Assembly (NCBI RefSeq): GCF_000375485.1
Contig: NZ_AQXE01000007.1
Span: forward strand, 111,020-175,019
Source of the DNA: Desulfovibrio oxyclinae DSM 11498
GTDB taxonomy: Bacteria; Desulfobacterota; Desulfovibrionia; Desulfovibrionales; Desulfovibrionaceae
Reading direction: 5' to 3'
DNA: 64,000 nt
Each line of letters begins with the position of its first letter. The stretch's first letter is position 1. Below the pieces are notes generated by a model. That model did no database searches, had not been told where the DNA came from, and saw nothing but the letters and a program-made list of their open reading frames with translations. This document shows, piece by piece, positions 44,767-53,614 of the stretch. The position numbers and the translations under genes were made by a program.

Positions 44767-46611
44767 ATGCACGTACATGCGCTTGTGGCGCTTTCCGTGG
44801 TTCTGCTCGTGGGGATCGTCTGCCAGCTGGTTGCCTGGCGTGTGAAGCTGCCGGCGATTCTCTTTCTGCTTCTCAGCGGCATCGTGCTCGGTCCGGGTGT
44901 AGGCTTCCTGAATCCCGATCAGCTGTTTGGCGACCTGCTGTTTCCGTTCATTTCGCTCGCGGTCGCAATCATCCTCTTTGAAGGTAGCCTGACTCTCAAA
45001 TTTCACGAAATCCCCGGACTGGAAAAGGTCATACGCAACATGATCACGATTGGCGTCGTGGTGACGCTGCTTGTGACCGCGGTCGGCACACGGTATCTCA
45101 TGGGCCTTTCCTGGGAGATATCGTTCCTGTTCGGCGCACTGATGGTGGTTACCGGCCCCACGGTCATCGTGCCCATGCTGCGGACCGTGCGGCCCAAGGA
45201 GAGCGTGTCGCACATCCTGCGCTGGGAAGGCATCCTCATCGATCCCATCGGCGCGACGCTTGCGGTGCTCGTGTTTCAATTCATCGTGGCAGGCAGCCTT
45301 CAGAGCGGCATCGCCGGAATGTTGGGTGTCTTTGGACGAATCCTCGTCATCGGCGGCGTGCTCGGGTCCATCGGCGGCTATCTATTCGGCGTGGTGCTGC
45401 GCAAGCACTGGATTCCGCACTACCTGCACAACTACGCGGCGTTGGCCCTCGTCTGCGCGATCTTTGCGCTGTCCGACATGCTTGAGGCCGAATCCGGCTT
45501 GCTGTCCGTGACGGTCATGGGGGTGTGGCTCGCCAACACCAAGGGCGTAGACCTCGACGAGATTCTCGACTTCAAGGAGCACCTGAGCGTGGTGCTTATC
45601 TCCATGCTGTTCATCATCCTTGCCGCCCGGATGGAGCTTGCGGAATTCACGGCGCTGGGCTGGCCCGCACTGGGCCTGTTCGCGGTGATTCAGTTCATCT
45701 CGCGGCCGCTGGCGGCGCAGGCCTCGGCCTACGGGTCGCGCCTGTCCATGGCGGAACGGCATTTTCTGGCATGGATCGCCCCGCGTGGCATCATTGCTGC
45801 CGCAATATCGGCCCTGTTTGCCATCAAGCTTGGAGAGATGGGGTATGCCGAGGCTTCCAAACTCGTACCGCTGACCTTCATGGTCATTGTGGGCACGGTG
45901 CTGTTGCAGAGCGCCACCGCCCGTCCCATTGCGAAGTGGCTCAAGGTCGCGGAACCGGAGCCCAAGGGATTCCTTATCGTGGGCGCTGACCTCGTGGCGC
46001 GGACCATCGCCACGGAACTCAGGGAGAATGGTTTCCGGGTGCAGCTCACGGATCAGAACTGGGACAACATCGTCACGGCCAGAATGGAGGGATTGCGTGC
46101 GTACTGGGGCAATCCGGCTTCGGAGCACGCTGAGCGGCACCTGAGTCTTATCGGGATAGGACGCCTGCTTGCGCTGAGTTCGGGCCGCGAGCTCAACGCG
46201 CTGGCGGCGCAGCATTACAAAATGGAATTCGGCGCGGGCAATGTCTTTGCCATCCGTCTGCCCAGCGAGGATGGGCCTGAAGATGACGCCAAGACCAACA
46301 TCCGCTCCGGGGGCCGTCCGCTGTTCGAAGAGGGTGTCACCTATCAGAAGCTCCGGGAACTGTTGGAAAGCGGGGCCGAATTGAAGACGACCCCGCTGAC
46401 GGAAAGATTCACGTTCAAGGATTACGTCGAGCAGTGTGAAGAGCAACGCATTCCGCTTTTCGCCATTGCCCCGGGAGGCAAGATACACCTGTTCACGGGG
46501 GAGAACGACTTTGAGCCCAAGCCGGAATGGCGCATCATCGGCACAGCGTCCTGCATGCCTATTTCGCGTTCCAACGGCAGGCGAAACGGAAAGCGCAACG
46601 GCAAGGGCTGA
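44767..46611 (+). CDS. CPA1-type cation:proton antiporter with C-terminal TrkA-N domain
   Basis: A 614-residue antiporter (Na+ or K+/H+). About 12 membrane helices span residues 1-390, including G-I-V-L-G-P-G-V-G-F, V-T-G-P-T-V-I-V-P-M-L and D-P-I-G-A-T (the paired Asp region) typical of CPA1. From about residue 400 a Rossmann-type TrkA_N regulatory domain starts (F-L-I-V-G-A-D-L-V-A), and a basic tail (RSNGRRNGKRNGKG) ends the protein. The ATG at 44767 has AAGGAGGT 5 bases upstream, decisive over the longer frame from 44728. Confidence 0.85.
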   Translation: MHVHALVALSVVLLVGIVCQLVAWRVKLPAILFLLLSGIVLGPGVGFLNPDQLFGDLLFPFISLAVAIILFEGSLTLKFHEIPGLEKVIRNMITIGVVVTLLVTAVGTRYLMGLSWEISFLFGALMVVTGPTVIVPMLRTVRPKESVSHILRWEGILIDPIGATLAVLVFQFIVAGSLQSGIAGMLGVFGRILVIGGVLGSIGGYLFGVVLRKHWIPHYLHNYAALALVCAIFALSDMLEAESGLLSVTVMGVWLANTKGVDLDEILDFKEHLSVVLISMLFIILAARMELAEFTALGWPALGLFAVIQFISRPLAAQASAYGSRLSMAERHFLAWIAPRGIIAAAISALFAIKLGEMGYAEASKLVPLTFMVIVGTVLLQSATARPIAKWLKVAEPEPKGFLIVGADLVARTIATELRENGFRVQLTDQNWDNIVTARMEGLRAYWGNPASEHAERHLSLIGIGRLLALSSGRELNALAAQHYKMEFGAGNVFAIRLPSEDGPEDDAKTNIRSGGRPLFEEGVTYQKLRELLESGAELKTTPLTERFTFKDYVEQCEEQRIPLFAIAPGGKIHLFTGENDFEPKPEWRIIGTASCMPISRSNGRRNGKRNGKG

Positions 46612-46621
46612 GGCGTTTCCG

Positions 46622-47701
46622 TCAGTTCCCGGCCAACTCCGAACATTCCTGCATGGTCAGCGGCCGCCCTGTGCGGCACGCATGATCACTTACCTGTTCC
46701 AGCAGGCTGTCGGCATCGGCAGAGGTTTTGTTTCCCAGAACCGTTTTCAGCAGTGAGCGCCCGCTCTTTGCGCTGAACCCCAAACGGCGTGCGCCGCGGA
46801 CCGACTCCGGCGAGTACGGCTCGAAAAGGTTCGGATCGCGCGCCATGCCGTGCAGGTGGACACCGCTTTCGCAGGCAAAGATGTCGTTGCCCACCACCGC
46901 CTTGTTCCGTGGCACCGCCAGATCCGCCAGCCGGGCGATACGGGCGCAGAGCGGGGCGGCGCCTTCCATGCGGTAGTTCCCTGACATGTCGATCAATTCC
47001 AGATACCCCGTAAGCTCCTCGGTGGCGGCGAGCCCGGAGCGTTCGCCGATGCCGAGCAGGCTTCCGTCCGCCCAGTCCGCACCGGCATCCAGCGCGGCCA
47101 TGGCGTTGGCGGTGCCCATGCCGAAGTCGTCGTGGCAGTGCACCGCGATGTCGATGACCAGCCGCTCCCGCAGTTCCGATACAGCCTTCATGACCTTGGT
47201 CGGGGTCCAGATGCCTACGGTGTCCGACAGGCGGACCCGGAACGCTCCTGCGTTCTCAGCTTTGAGGGCCAGCTTGCCCAGCCACTTGGCATCGGCGCGC
47301 GAAGCGTCTTCCAGTCCCACGGAGACTTCCATGCCGTAGCTGCGGGCCAGTGCGATAACGGTTTCCATGCGCGCGATCAGTGCCCGGCGGGTAATGTCAA
47401 GCCGCTTGCGCCGGTGCTCGTCCGAAGCCGGGACACCTATGTTGATGCGTCCGGCACCGATGCGCGCGGCTTCGATTATGTCTGACTCGCGGCAGCGGCT
47501 CCATACGGAAATGGCGGATTTGCCGAGTCTGCGTCCGGACCAGCGGCAAAATGCCTCCAGTTCTTCTAGGCCTGCCCAGCCGACTTCCATCTCTTCCACG
47601 CCCATGCAGGAGAGGCCCATGGCGACGGTCTGGCGCTCTTCAAGTCCCATGCGGACGCCGAACATCTGGGCCCCTTCACGGAGAGTGGTGTCTATAAGCA
47701 T
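46622..47701 (-). CDS. nifV: homocitrate synthase NifV
   Basis: A 359-residue enzyme that condenses acetyl-CoA and 2-oxoglutarate to homocitrate, the organic ligand of FeMo-cofactor. The HMGL-like TIM barrel starts I-D-T-T-L-R-E-G-A-Q (the family motif I signature) and contains H-C-H-D-D-F-G-M-G-T-A-N (metal site). G-V-H-L-H-G follows in the C-terminal part. NifV is distinguished from leucine or lysine homologues here by its nif location and short length. The start at 47701 has AGGAGG. It is driven leftward by a sigma-54 promoter divergent from nifH. Confidence 0.9.
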   Translation of the reverse strand: MLIDTTLREGAQMFGVRMGLEERQTVAMGLSCMGVEEMEVGWAGLEELEAFCRWSGRRLGKSAISVWSRCRESDIIEAARIGAGRINIGVPASDEHRRKRLDITRRALIARMETVIALARSYGMEVSVGLEDASRADAKWLGKLALKAENAGAFRVRLSDTVGIWTPTKVMKAVSELRERLVIDIAVHCHDDFGMGTANAMAALDAGADWADGSLLGIGERSGLAATEELTGYLELIDMSGNYRMEGAAPLCARIARLADLAVPRNKAVVGNDIFACESGVHLHGMARDPNLFEPYSPESVRGARRLGFSAKSGRSLLKTVLGNKTSADADSLLEQVSDHACRTGRPLTMQECSELAGN

Positions 47702-47739
47702 GTCGCCTCCTGTTTTTTGTGTTGCTTGCAAAGGCAGAG

Positions 47740-47754
47740 GCAACTTTGGTGCCA
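47740..47754 (-). promoter_or_regulatory. sigma-54 promoter of nifV
   Basis: On the minus strand TGGCAC-CAAAG-TTGC matches the -24/-12 consensus (TGGCAC-N5-TTGC) exactly. It is 38 bases from the nifV start. Confidence 0.85.
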
Positions 47755-47833
47755 CTGGAGTCCGGAATGGTAATGTCCCGAATTTCAGGGCCTTTGCCCT
47801 GGATCAGCCAGATGCCTTTGCGATCCACGGAAG

Positions 47834-47879
47834 TGTAGGAATCTACAATTTTGTGGGTTCACGAGTGTTGTCGCCTACA
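47834..47879. promoter_or_regulatory. paired upstream activator palindromes between nifV and nifH
   Basis: TGTAGGAATCTACA (47834-47847) and TGTTGTCGCCTACA (47866-47879) share the TGT-N8-ACA form, with starts 32 bases (about three helix turns) apart. The midpoint, 47856.5, coincides with the midpoint (47857) of the two sigma-54 promoters, so each palindrome pair is equidistant from both. They are the likely NifA binding sites, although the classical NifA site is TGT-N10-ACA. Confidence 0.65.
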
Positions 47880-47915
47880 AAATCGGCGGGACTCTTCTGT
47901 GGTGACGACTTGTGA

Positions 47916-48857
<942 letters not shown>

Positions 48858-48884
48858 CAACACGAATTTCAAGGAGAAATACAC

Positions 48885-49244
48885 ATGTCCATGATCATGA
48901 TCCGAGCCATCGTGCGTCCCGAAAAAGCCGATGACGTTTTGGCCGCCCTGATGGATGCCGGGTTCCCGGCCGTGACCAAGTATTCCGTTGCCGGTCGCGG
49001 CAAGCAGCGCGGCATCAAGATAGGTGAAGTCACCTACGACGAGATTCCCAAAACCATGCTCATGAGTGTGGTCCCGGAAGTGGATCGCGACTTCGTCCTC
49101 GACACCATAATGAAGGCCGCGCGTTCCGGCACCAAGGGCGCCTTCGGCGACGGTAAGATCTTCATCTCCGACGTGGAGGACGTGTTCACCATTTCCTCGG
49201 GCGTGAAGGAAACCGCCACGGCGGCCGAGGGGGTGCCCGCATGA
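48885..49244 (+). CDS. nifI1: PII-like nitrogenase regulator NifI1
   Basis: A 119-residue GlnB-family protein located between nifH and nifD, the hallmark arrangement of NifI1. P-II features: M-I-R-A-I-V-R-P-E-K N-terminus, T-loop-region G-R-G-K-Q-R-G, G-D-G-K-I-F-I near the C-terminus. With NifI2 it binds 2-oxoglutarate and ATP and inhibits the MoFe protein when ammonium is plentiful (known from methanogens). The stop overlaps nifI2 (ATGA). Confidence 0.93.
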   Translation: MSMIMIRAIVRPEKADDVLAALMDAGFPAVTKYSVAGRGKQRGIKIGEVTYDEIPKTMLMSVVPEVDRDFVLDTIMKAARSGTKGAFGDGKIFISDVEDVFTISSGVKETATAAEGVPA

Positions 49245-49615
49245 AGGAGATCATCGCCGTCGTACGCATGAACATGATGAACCGGACCAAGACCGCCCTG
49301 ACCGAGGCCGGGGTGGATGCCTTCTTCGCCAACGAGGCGCAGGGTCGCGGACAGGGCTTTGCCAACCTCATGCTCCTCGAAGGCGCCGAGCGCGGTTACG
49401 AGGAAGCGGTGGAGCACCTCGGCGGCAAGGGCAAGTTGTATCCCAAACGCATCCTTACCGTGGTGGTCCCGGAGGATGAGGTGGACGGCATCGTCGAAAC
49501 CATCATCGAGACCAACAAGACCGGCAAGCCCGGTGACGGCAAGATCTGGGTCCTGCCCGTGAAGGACGCCGTCAGGGTCCGCACCGGCGAAAGCGGCATC
49601 AAATCCATAAGCTGA
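49241..49615 (+). CDS. nifI2: PII-like nitrogenase regulator NifI2
   Basis: A 124-residue GlnB-family partner of NifI1. It has the NifI2 features M-K-E-I-I-A-V-V-R-M-N-M-M-N-R-T and G-R-G-Q-G, plus P-G-D-G-K-I-W-V-L-P-V. It forms a hetero-oligomer with NifI1 that switches nitrogenase off on ammonium addition. The ATG overlaps nifI1. Confidence 0.93.
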   Translation: MKEIIAVVRMNMMNRTKTALTEAGVDAFFANEAQGRGQGFANLMLLEGAERGYEEAVEHLGGKGKLYPKRILTVVVPEDEVDGIVETIIETNKTGKPGDGKIWVLPVKDAVRVRTGESGIKSIS

Positions 49616-49637
49616 TCATTCAGCAAAGGAGATATAC

Positions 49638-51275
49638 ATGGCGACCAAGAACAAGTCGGTGCAGTGGAATCCCGCCGAAATCAAGGAGGAGCTGCTCAGC
49701 AAGTACCCTCCGAAGGTGGCGAGGAAGCGCGCCAAGCAGATTCTCATAAACGAGGCCGAGGGCAGCGAGACGCCCGAGATTACGGCCAACGTGCGCACCG
49801 TGCCCGGCATCATCACCATGCGCGGCTGCACCTACGCGGGCTGCAAGGGCGTCATCATGGGCCCCACCCGCGATATCGTGAACATCACCCACGGCCCCAT
49901 CGGCTGCGGCTTTTATTCCTGGCTCACCCGCCGGAACCAGACCGATGTGTCCGACCCGGATGCCGAAAACTACATGATGTATTCTTTCTCCACGGACATG
50001 CAGGACGAGGACATCATCTTCGGCGGGGAAAAGAAGCTGGAGGCGGCCATCCAGGAAGCCTACGACCTGTTTCATCCCAAGGGCATCTGCGTCTTCGCCA
50101 CCTGTCCCGTGGGGCTGATCGGCGATGACATCCACGCCGTGTGCAAGAAGATGCGCGAGAAGCTCGGTGACTGCAACATCTTCGCCTTCTCCTGCGAGGG
50201 ATACAAGGGCGTGAGCCAGTCCGCGGGCCACCACATCGCCAACAACCAGGTCTTCCGCTACCTCGTGGGCGAAAATGAGGAACCGGTCAAGGGCGATTAC
50301 AAGATCAACCTGCTGGGCGAATACAACATCGGTGGCGACGGCTTCGAGATCGACCGCATCCTGAACAAGTGCGGCATCACCAACGTGGCCACTTTCTCGG
50401 GCAACTCCACCTACGAGCAGTTCGCCTCGGCCCAGCACGCGGACCTGTCCTGCGTCATGTGCCACCGCTCCATCAACTACGTGGCAGACATGCTGGAGAC
50501 CAAATACGGCATCCCGTGGATCAAGGTGAACTTCATCGGTGCAGAGGCCACCGCCAAGTCGCTGCGCAAGATCGGCCAGTACTTTGAGGACAAGGAGCTC
50601 ATGGAGCGCATCGAGAAGGTCATCGCCGAGGAAATGCCGGATGTTGACGCCATGCGCGACGAAGTGCTGCCGCACACCACCGGCAAGACCGCCATGCTCT
50701 TCGTGGGCGGCTCCCGTGCGCACCATTATCAGGAGCTCTTCAAGGAAATGGGCATGAAGACTCTCTCCGCCGGGTACGAGTTTGCACACCGCGACGACTA
50801 CGAAGGCCGCGAAGTCCTGCCGAATCTCAAGGTGGACGCGGACTCCCGCAACATCGAGGAGATCGAGGTCGGGCCCGACGAGAAGCTCTACCAGCCGCGC
50901 AAGACCGACGAGCAGACCCGCAGGCTGGAAGAGGCCGGGTTCCGCTTCAAGGATTACGACGGAATGCTGCCCGACATGGATCACCGCACCATCGTGGTGG
51001 ATGACCTGAACCAGTACGAGGCCGAAAAGCTCGTGGAAATCATGAAGCCGGACCTGTTCTGCGCGGGCATCAAAGAGAAGTACTCCATCCAGAAGCTGGG
51101 CGTGCCCATGAAGCAGCTGCACAGCTACGACTCGGGCGGCCCCTATGCCGGATTCCGTGGCGCGATCAATTTCTACAAAGAAATCGACCGCCTCGTCACC
51201 AGCCGGGTCTGGAGCTACATGAAGGCTCCCTGGCAGGAGAATCCCGAACTCTCGGCCACCTACGTGTGGGAATAA
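49638..51275 (+). CDS. nifD: nitrogenase MoFe protein alpha chain NifD
   Basis: A 545-residue alpha chain holding FeMo-cofactor and half of the P-cluster. P-cluster cysteines lie in Y-A-G-C-K-G, H-G-P-I-G-C-G-F-Y and F-A-T-C-P-V-G. The cofactor Cys is in S-C-V-M-C-H-R-S-I-N-Y, and the cofactor His in K-Q-L-H-S-Y-D-S-G-G-P-Y-A-G-F. A strong AAAGGAGATATAC precedes the ATG. The length is slightly above the 480-residue Azotobacter chain, as is usual in this lineage. Confidence 0.97.
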   Translation: MATKNKSVQWNPAEIKEELLSKYPPKVARKRAKQILINEAEGSETPEITANVRTVPGIITMRGCTYAGCKGVIMGPTRDIVNITHGPIGCGFYSWLTRRNQTDVSDPDAENYMMYSFSTDMQDEDIIFGGEKKLEAAIQEAYDLFHPKGICVFATCPVGLIGDDIHAVCKKMREKLGDCNIFAFSCEGYKGVSQSAGHHIANNQVFRYLVGENEEPVKGDYKINLLGEYNIGGDGFEIDRILNKCGITNVATFSGNSTYEQFASAQHADLSCVMCHRSINYVADMLETKYGIPWIKVNFIGAEATAKSLRKIGQYFEDKELMERIEKVIAEEMPDVDAMRDEVLPHTTGKTAMLFVGGSRAHHYQELFKEMGMKTLSAGYEFAHRDDYEGREVLPNLKVDADSRNIEEIEVGPDEKLYQPRKTDEQTRRLEEAGFRFKDYDGMLPDMDHRTIVVDDLNQYEAEKLVEIMKPDLFCAGIKEKYSIQKLGVPMKQLHSYDSGGPYAGFRGAINFYKEIDRLVTSRVWSYMKAPWQENPELSATYVWE

Positions 51276-51285
51276 GGAGAACGCA

Positions 51286-52665
51286 ATGACGTTGCTCAGA
51301 CATACGCCGAAAGAGGTCGCGGAGCGCAAGGCGCTGACCGTCAACCCGGCCAAGACCTGCCAGCCCATAGGGGCCATGTACGCCGCACTGGGTATCCACG
51401 GCTGCCTGCCGCACTCCCACGGCTCGCAGGGCTGTTGCGCCTATCACCGTTCTGCGCTGACCAGGCACTACAAGGAGCCGATCCCGGCCGCCACCAGTTC
51501 CTTCACGGAAGGTGCCTCGGTCTTCGGCGGGCAGGCCAACCTGCTACAGGCCATCAACAACATCTTCAGCGTCTACGAGCCCGAGGTAATCGCGGTGCAC
51601 ACCACCTGCCTGTCGGAGACCATCGGCGACGACCTGAACCAGATTATCACCAAGGCCCGCAAGGACGGCAAGATTCCCGAGGGCAAGGACATGCTCGGCG
51701 CGTCCACTCCCAGCTATGTGGGATCGCACGTCACCGGCTTTTCCAACATGGTCAAGTCCATGGCTTCGACCTTTGCGAAAAACACCGGCGAGCGAAACGG
51801 CAAGGTGAACATCATCCCCGGCTGGGTCGAACCCGCGGACATGGAAGAGATCAAGCGTCTTGTGGCCCTGATGGGCGTTGACATCACCCTGTTCCCGGAC
51901 ACCTCGGGCGTGCTCAACGGTCCGCTCTCCGGCGAATACCACATGTTCCCCAAGGGCGGCGTGACCGTGGACGAACTCCGCGATGCGGGCAACGCCATGG
52001 GAACCATGGCACTGGGTGAGTGGTGTTCCGCGGACGCGGCCCGCTGGCTGGACGCCAACTGCAAGGTGCCGTGCACCGTGCTGGACATGCCCTTCGGCCT
52101 GAAAGCCACAGACCGCTTCATCGATACCCTGCGCATCATCGCGGGCACCAGCGTGGCGGATGCCGTGGCGCACGAACGCGGGCAACTCGTGGACATGATC
52201 TCCGACATGCACCAGTACACCTTCGGCAAAAAGGTGGCCCTCTGGGGCGACCCGGACCAGCTCATCAGCATGTGCGAGTTCCTGGTCTCCATGGACATGT
52301 GGCCCGTGCACGTGGTCACCGGCACGCCCGGCAAGCGCTTCGAGGCCCGCATCAAGGAAATCACGGCGGAGCTTCCGTTCGACATCAACGTCAAAGCCGG
52401 GGGCGACCTGTTCCTGCTGCACCAGTGGGTGAAGAACGAGCCCGTGGATCTGCTCATGGGTAACTCCTACGGCAAGTACATCGCCCGCGATGAGGACACC
52501 CCGCTGATTCGCTGGGGATTCCCGATCCTCGACCGCGTCGGGCACCAGTACTTCCCCACTGTTGGATACAAGGGCGGGCTGCGCCTGCTGGAAAAGATGC
52601 TCGGCGCGTTGCTGGACCGCAAGGACCGCGACGATCCCGAGGAAACCTTCGAACTCGTTCTGTAA
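51286..52665 (+). CDS. nifK: nitrogenase MoFe protein beta chain NifK
   Basis: A 459-residue beta chain carrying the other half of the P-cluster. Cys residues occur in T-C-Q-P-I-G-A, H-G-S-Q-G-C-C-A-Y and H-T-T-C-L-S-E-T-I-G-D-D. It is shorter than Azotobacter NifK (523), lacking the N-terminal extension, as in clostridial-type beta chains. It starts 10 bases after nifD with AAGGAG. Confidence 0.97.
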   Translation: MTLLRHTPKEVAERKALTVNPAKTCQPIGAMYAALGIHGCLPHSHGSQGCCAYHRSALTRHYKEPIPAATSSFTEGASVFGGQANLLQAINNIFSVYEPEVIAVHTTCLSETIGDDLNQIITKARKDGKIPEGKDMLGASTPSYVGSHVTGFSNMVKSMASTFAKNTGERNGKVNIIPGWVEPADMEEIKRLVALMGVDITLFPDTSGVLNGPLSGEYHMFPKGGVTVDELRDAGNAMGTMALGEWCSADAARWLDANCKVPCTVLDMPFGLKATDRFIDTLRIIAGTSVADAVAHERGQLVDMISDMHQYTFGKKVALWGDPDQLISMCEFLVSMDMWPVHVVTGTPGKRFEARIKEITAELPFDINVKAGGDLFLLHQWVKNEPVDLLMGNSYGKYIARDEDTPLIRWGFPILDRVGHQYFPTVGYKGGLRLLEKMLGALLDRKDRDDPEETFELVL

Positions 52666-52700
52666 GCTTCGGCAGTTTGTGAACGCCATCCGGCCAATAG

Positions 52701-52799
52701 TCCCGCGGAAGCGGGATTCCAAAGGGGCGATGCCCCTTTGGGCGCCGGAAGGCATAATCTGGAACCGGTCCGCCGAAGGCGGCATTCCTGAATGGGAAT
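52701..52799 (+). repeat. array of four short hairpins between nifK and the ferredoxin gene
   Basis: Four small inverted repeats in 100 bases: TCCCGC-GGAA-GCGGGA (52701-52716), CCAAAGGGGC/GCCCCTTTGG (52719-52741, 3-base loop), CCGCC-GAA-GGCGG (52770-52782) and ATTCC/GGAAT (52784-52799). No T run follows. Likely roles are mRNA stability or processing within the operon; similar short repeats are scattered in such genomes, so a REP-like origin is possible. Confidence 0.55.
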
Positions 52800-52825
52800 C
52801 AACCGAGAATTACGAGGATTCTTAC

Positions 52826-53128
52826 ATGGCTACTACCGAACGTACCATTCTTCTCTGCCAGAGCTTCCGTGCGGGCGGCGACCCGAAGGGCATCTGCCAC
52901 AAACAGACCGACGGATTTCTCCAGTACATCGAGGAAGAGATCATTGATCGCGGCCTTGACTGTCTCGTAACCGCCACCGGTTGCCTCAAACAGTGTGAAA
53001 AAGGGCCCGTGATGGTCGTCATGCCTGAGAACTGGTGGTTCCGGGGCGTTGACAGCGAGGAAGCCATCGACGCGATTCTTGACGGCGTCGAGGACGGCGA
53101 ACCGGCCGAGGACTATCTCATCGCCTAG
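52826..53128 (+). CDS. [2Fe-2S] thioredoxin-fold ferredoxin in the nif operon
   Basis: A 100-residue protein with the Shethna-type (2Fe-2S) ferredoxin fold: L-L-C-Q-S-F-R ... G-I-C-H-K, then A-T-G-C-L-K-Q-C-E-K-G-P, giving four cluster cysteines (C-x10-12-C ... C-x3-C). It ends D-Y-L-I-A. In the nif context it could donate electrons to nitrogenase or act in cluster assembly; the role is inferred. The start follows GAGG 7 bases upstream and the hairpin array. Confidence 0.85.
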   Translation: MATTERTILLCQSFRAGGDPKGICHKQTDGFLQYIEEEIIDRGLDCLVTATGCLKQCEKGPVMVVMPENWWFRGVDSEEAIDAILDGVEDGEPAEDYLIA

Positions 53129-53137
53129 GAGGCAGCC

Positions 53138-53614
53138 GTGAGCGTCCATGCAGAATTCACCATCAGACAGGCCCGCCCCGACGACGTAAGGGCCATGACC
53201 GGGCTGCTGTCGGAGCTTTTCTCAATCGAAACGGATTTTCGGCCGGACGGAGAAAGGCAGCAGACGGGGCTGTTCATGTTGATGGAAGAAGATCGCGGAC
53301 GCGTCACGGTGGCCGAAAAGGACGGGGAAGTCGTGGGCATGTGCACCGGGCAGCTCGTTGTCTCCACCGCCGAGGGCGGCTGGTCCGCTTTGGTGGAGGA
53401 TCTGGTGGTCCGCAAGGACTGCCGCAGAAACGGCATGGCCCGGGCGCTGCTCGCGGATATCGGAAGCTGGGCGTCCGGAAGCGGGGCATCCCGTCTCCAG
53501 CTGCTCGCGGACCGGGACAACGACCCCGCCTTGAAATTTTACGCAAGGATCGGATGGAGCCTTACGCGGCTGATCTGCATCCGCCGCAACATGAACCCGG
53601 GAGAGAACGCATGA
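53138..53614 (+). CDS. GNAT N-acetyltransferase inside the nif operon
   Basis: A 158-residue acetyltransferase with a GTG start (AGGAGG 6 bases before). Motif A reads D-L-V-V-R-K-D-C-R-R-N-G-M-A-R-A-L-L (R-x-x-G-x-A), followed by D-R-D-N-D-P-A-L-K-F-Y-A-R-I-G-W. It overlaps the nifE start by 4 bases, so it is translated with the nif genes. Its substrate is unknown; being embedded in the operon suggests a link to nitrogenase maturation or control, which is not established. Confidence 0.85.
   Translation: MSVHAEFTIRQARPDDVRAMTGLLSELFSIETDFRPDGERQQTGLFMLMEEDRGRVTVAEKDGEVVGMCTGQLVVSTAEGGWSALVEDLVVRKDCRRNGMARALLADIGSWASGSGASRLQLLADRDNDPALKFYARIGWSLTRLICIRRNMNPGENA

Noticed and set aside
49620..51377. 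585-codon open frame antisense to nifD
   Set aside because: Composition is a codon shadow (Val/His/Ala/Leu rich) of a certain gene; no conserved domain.
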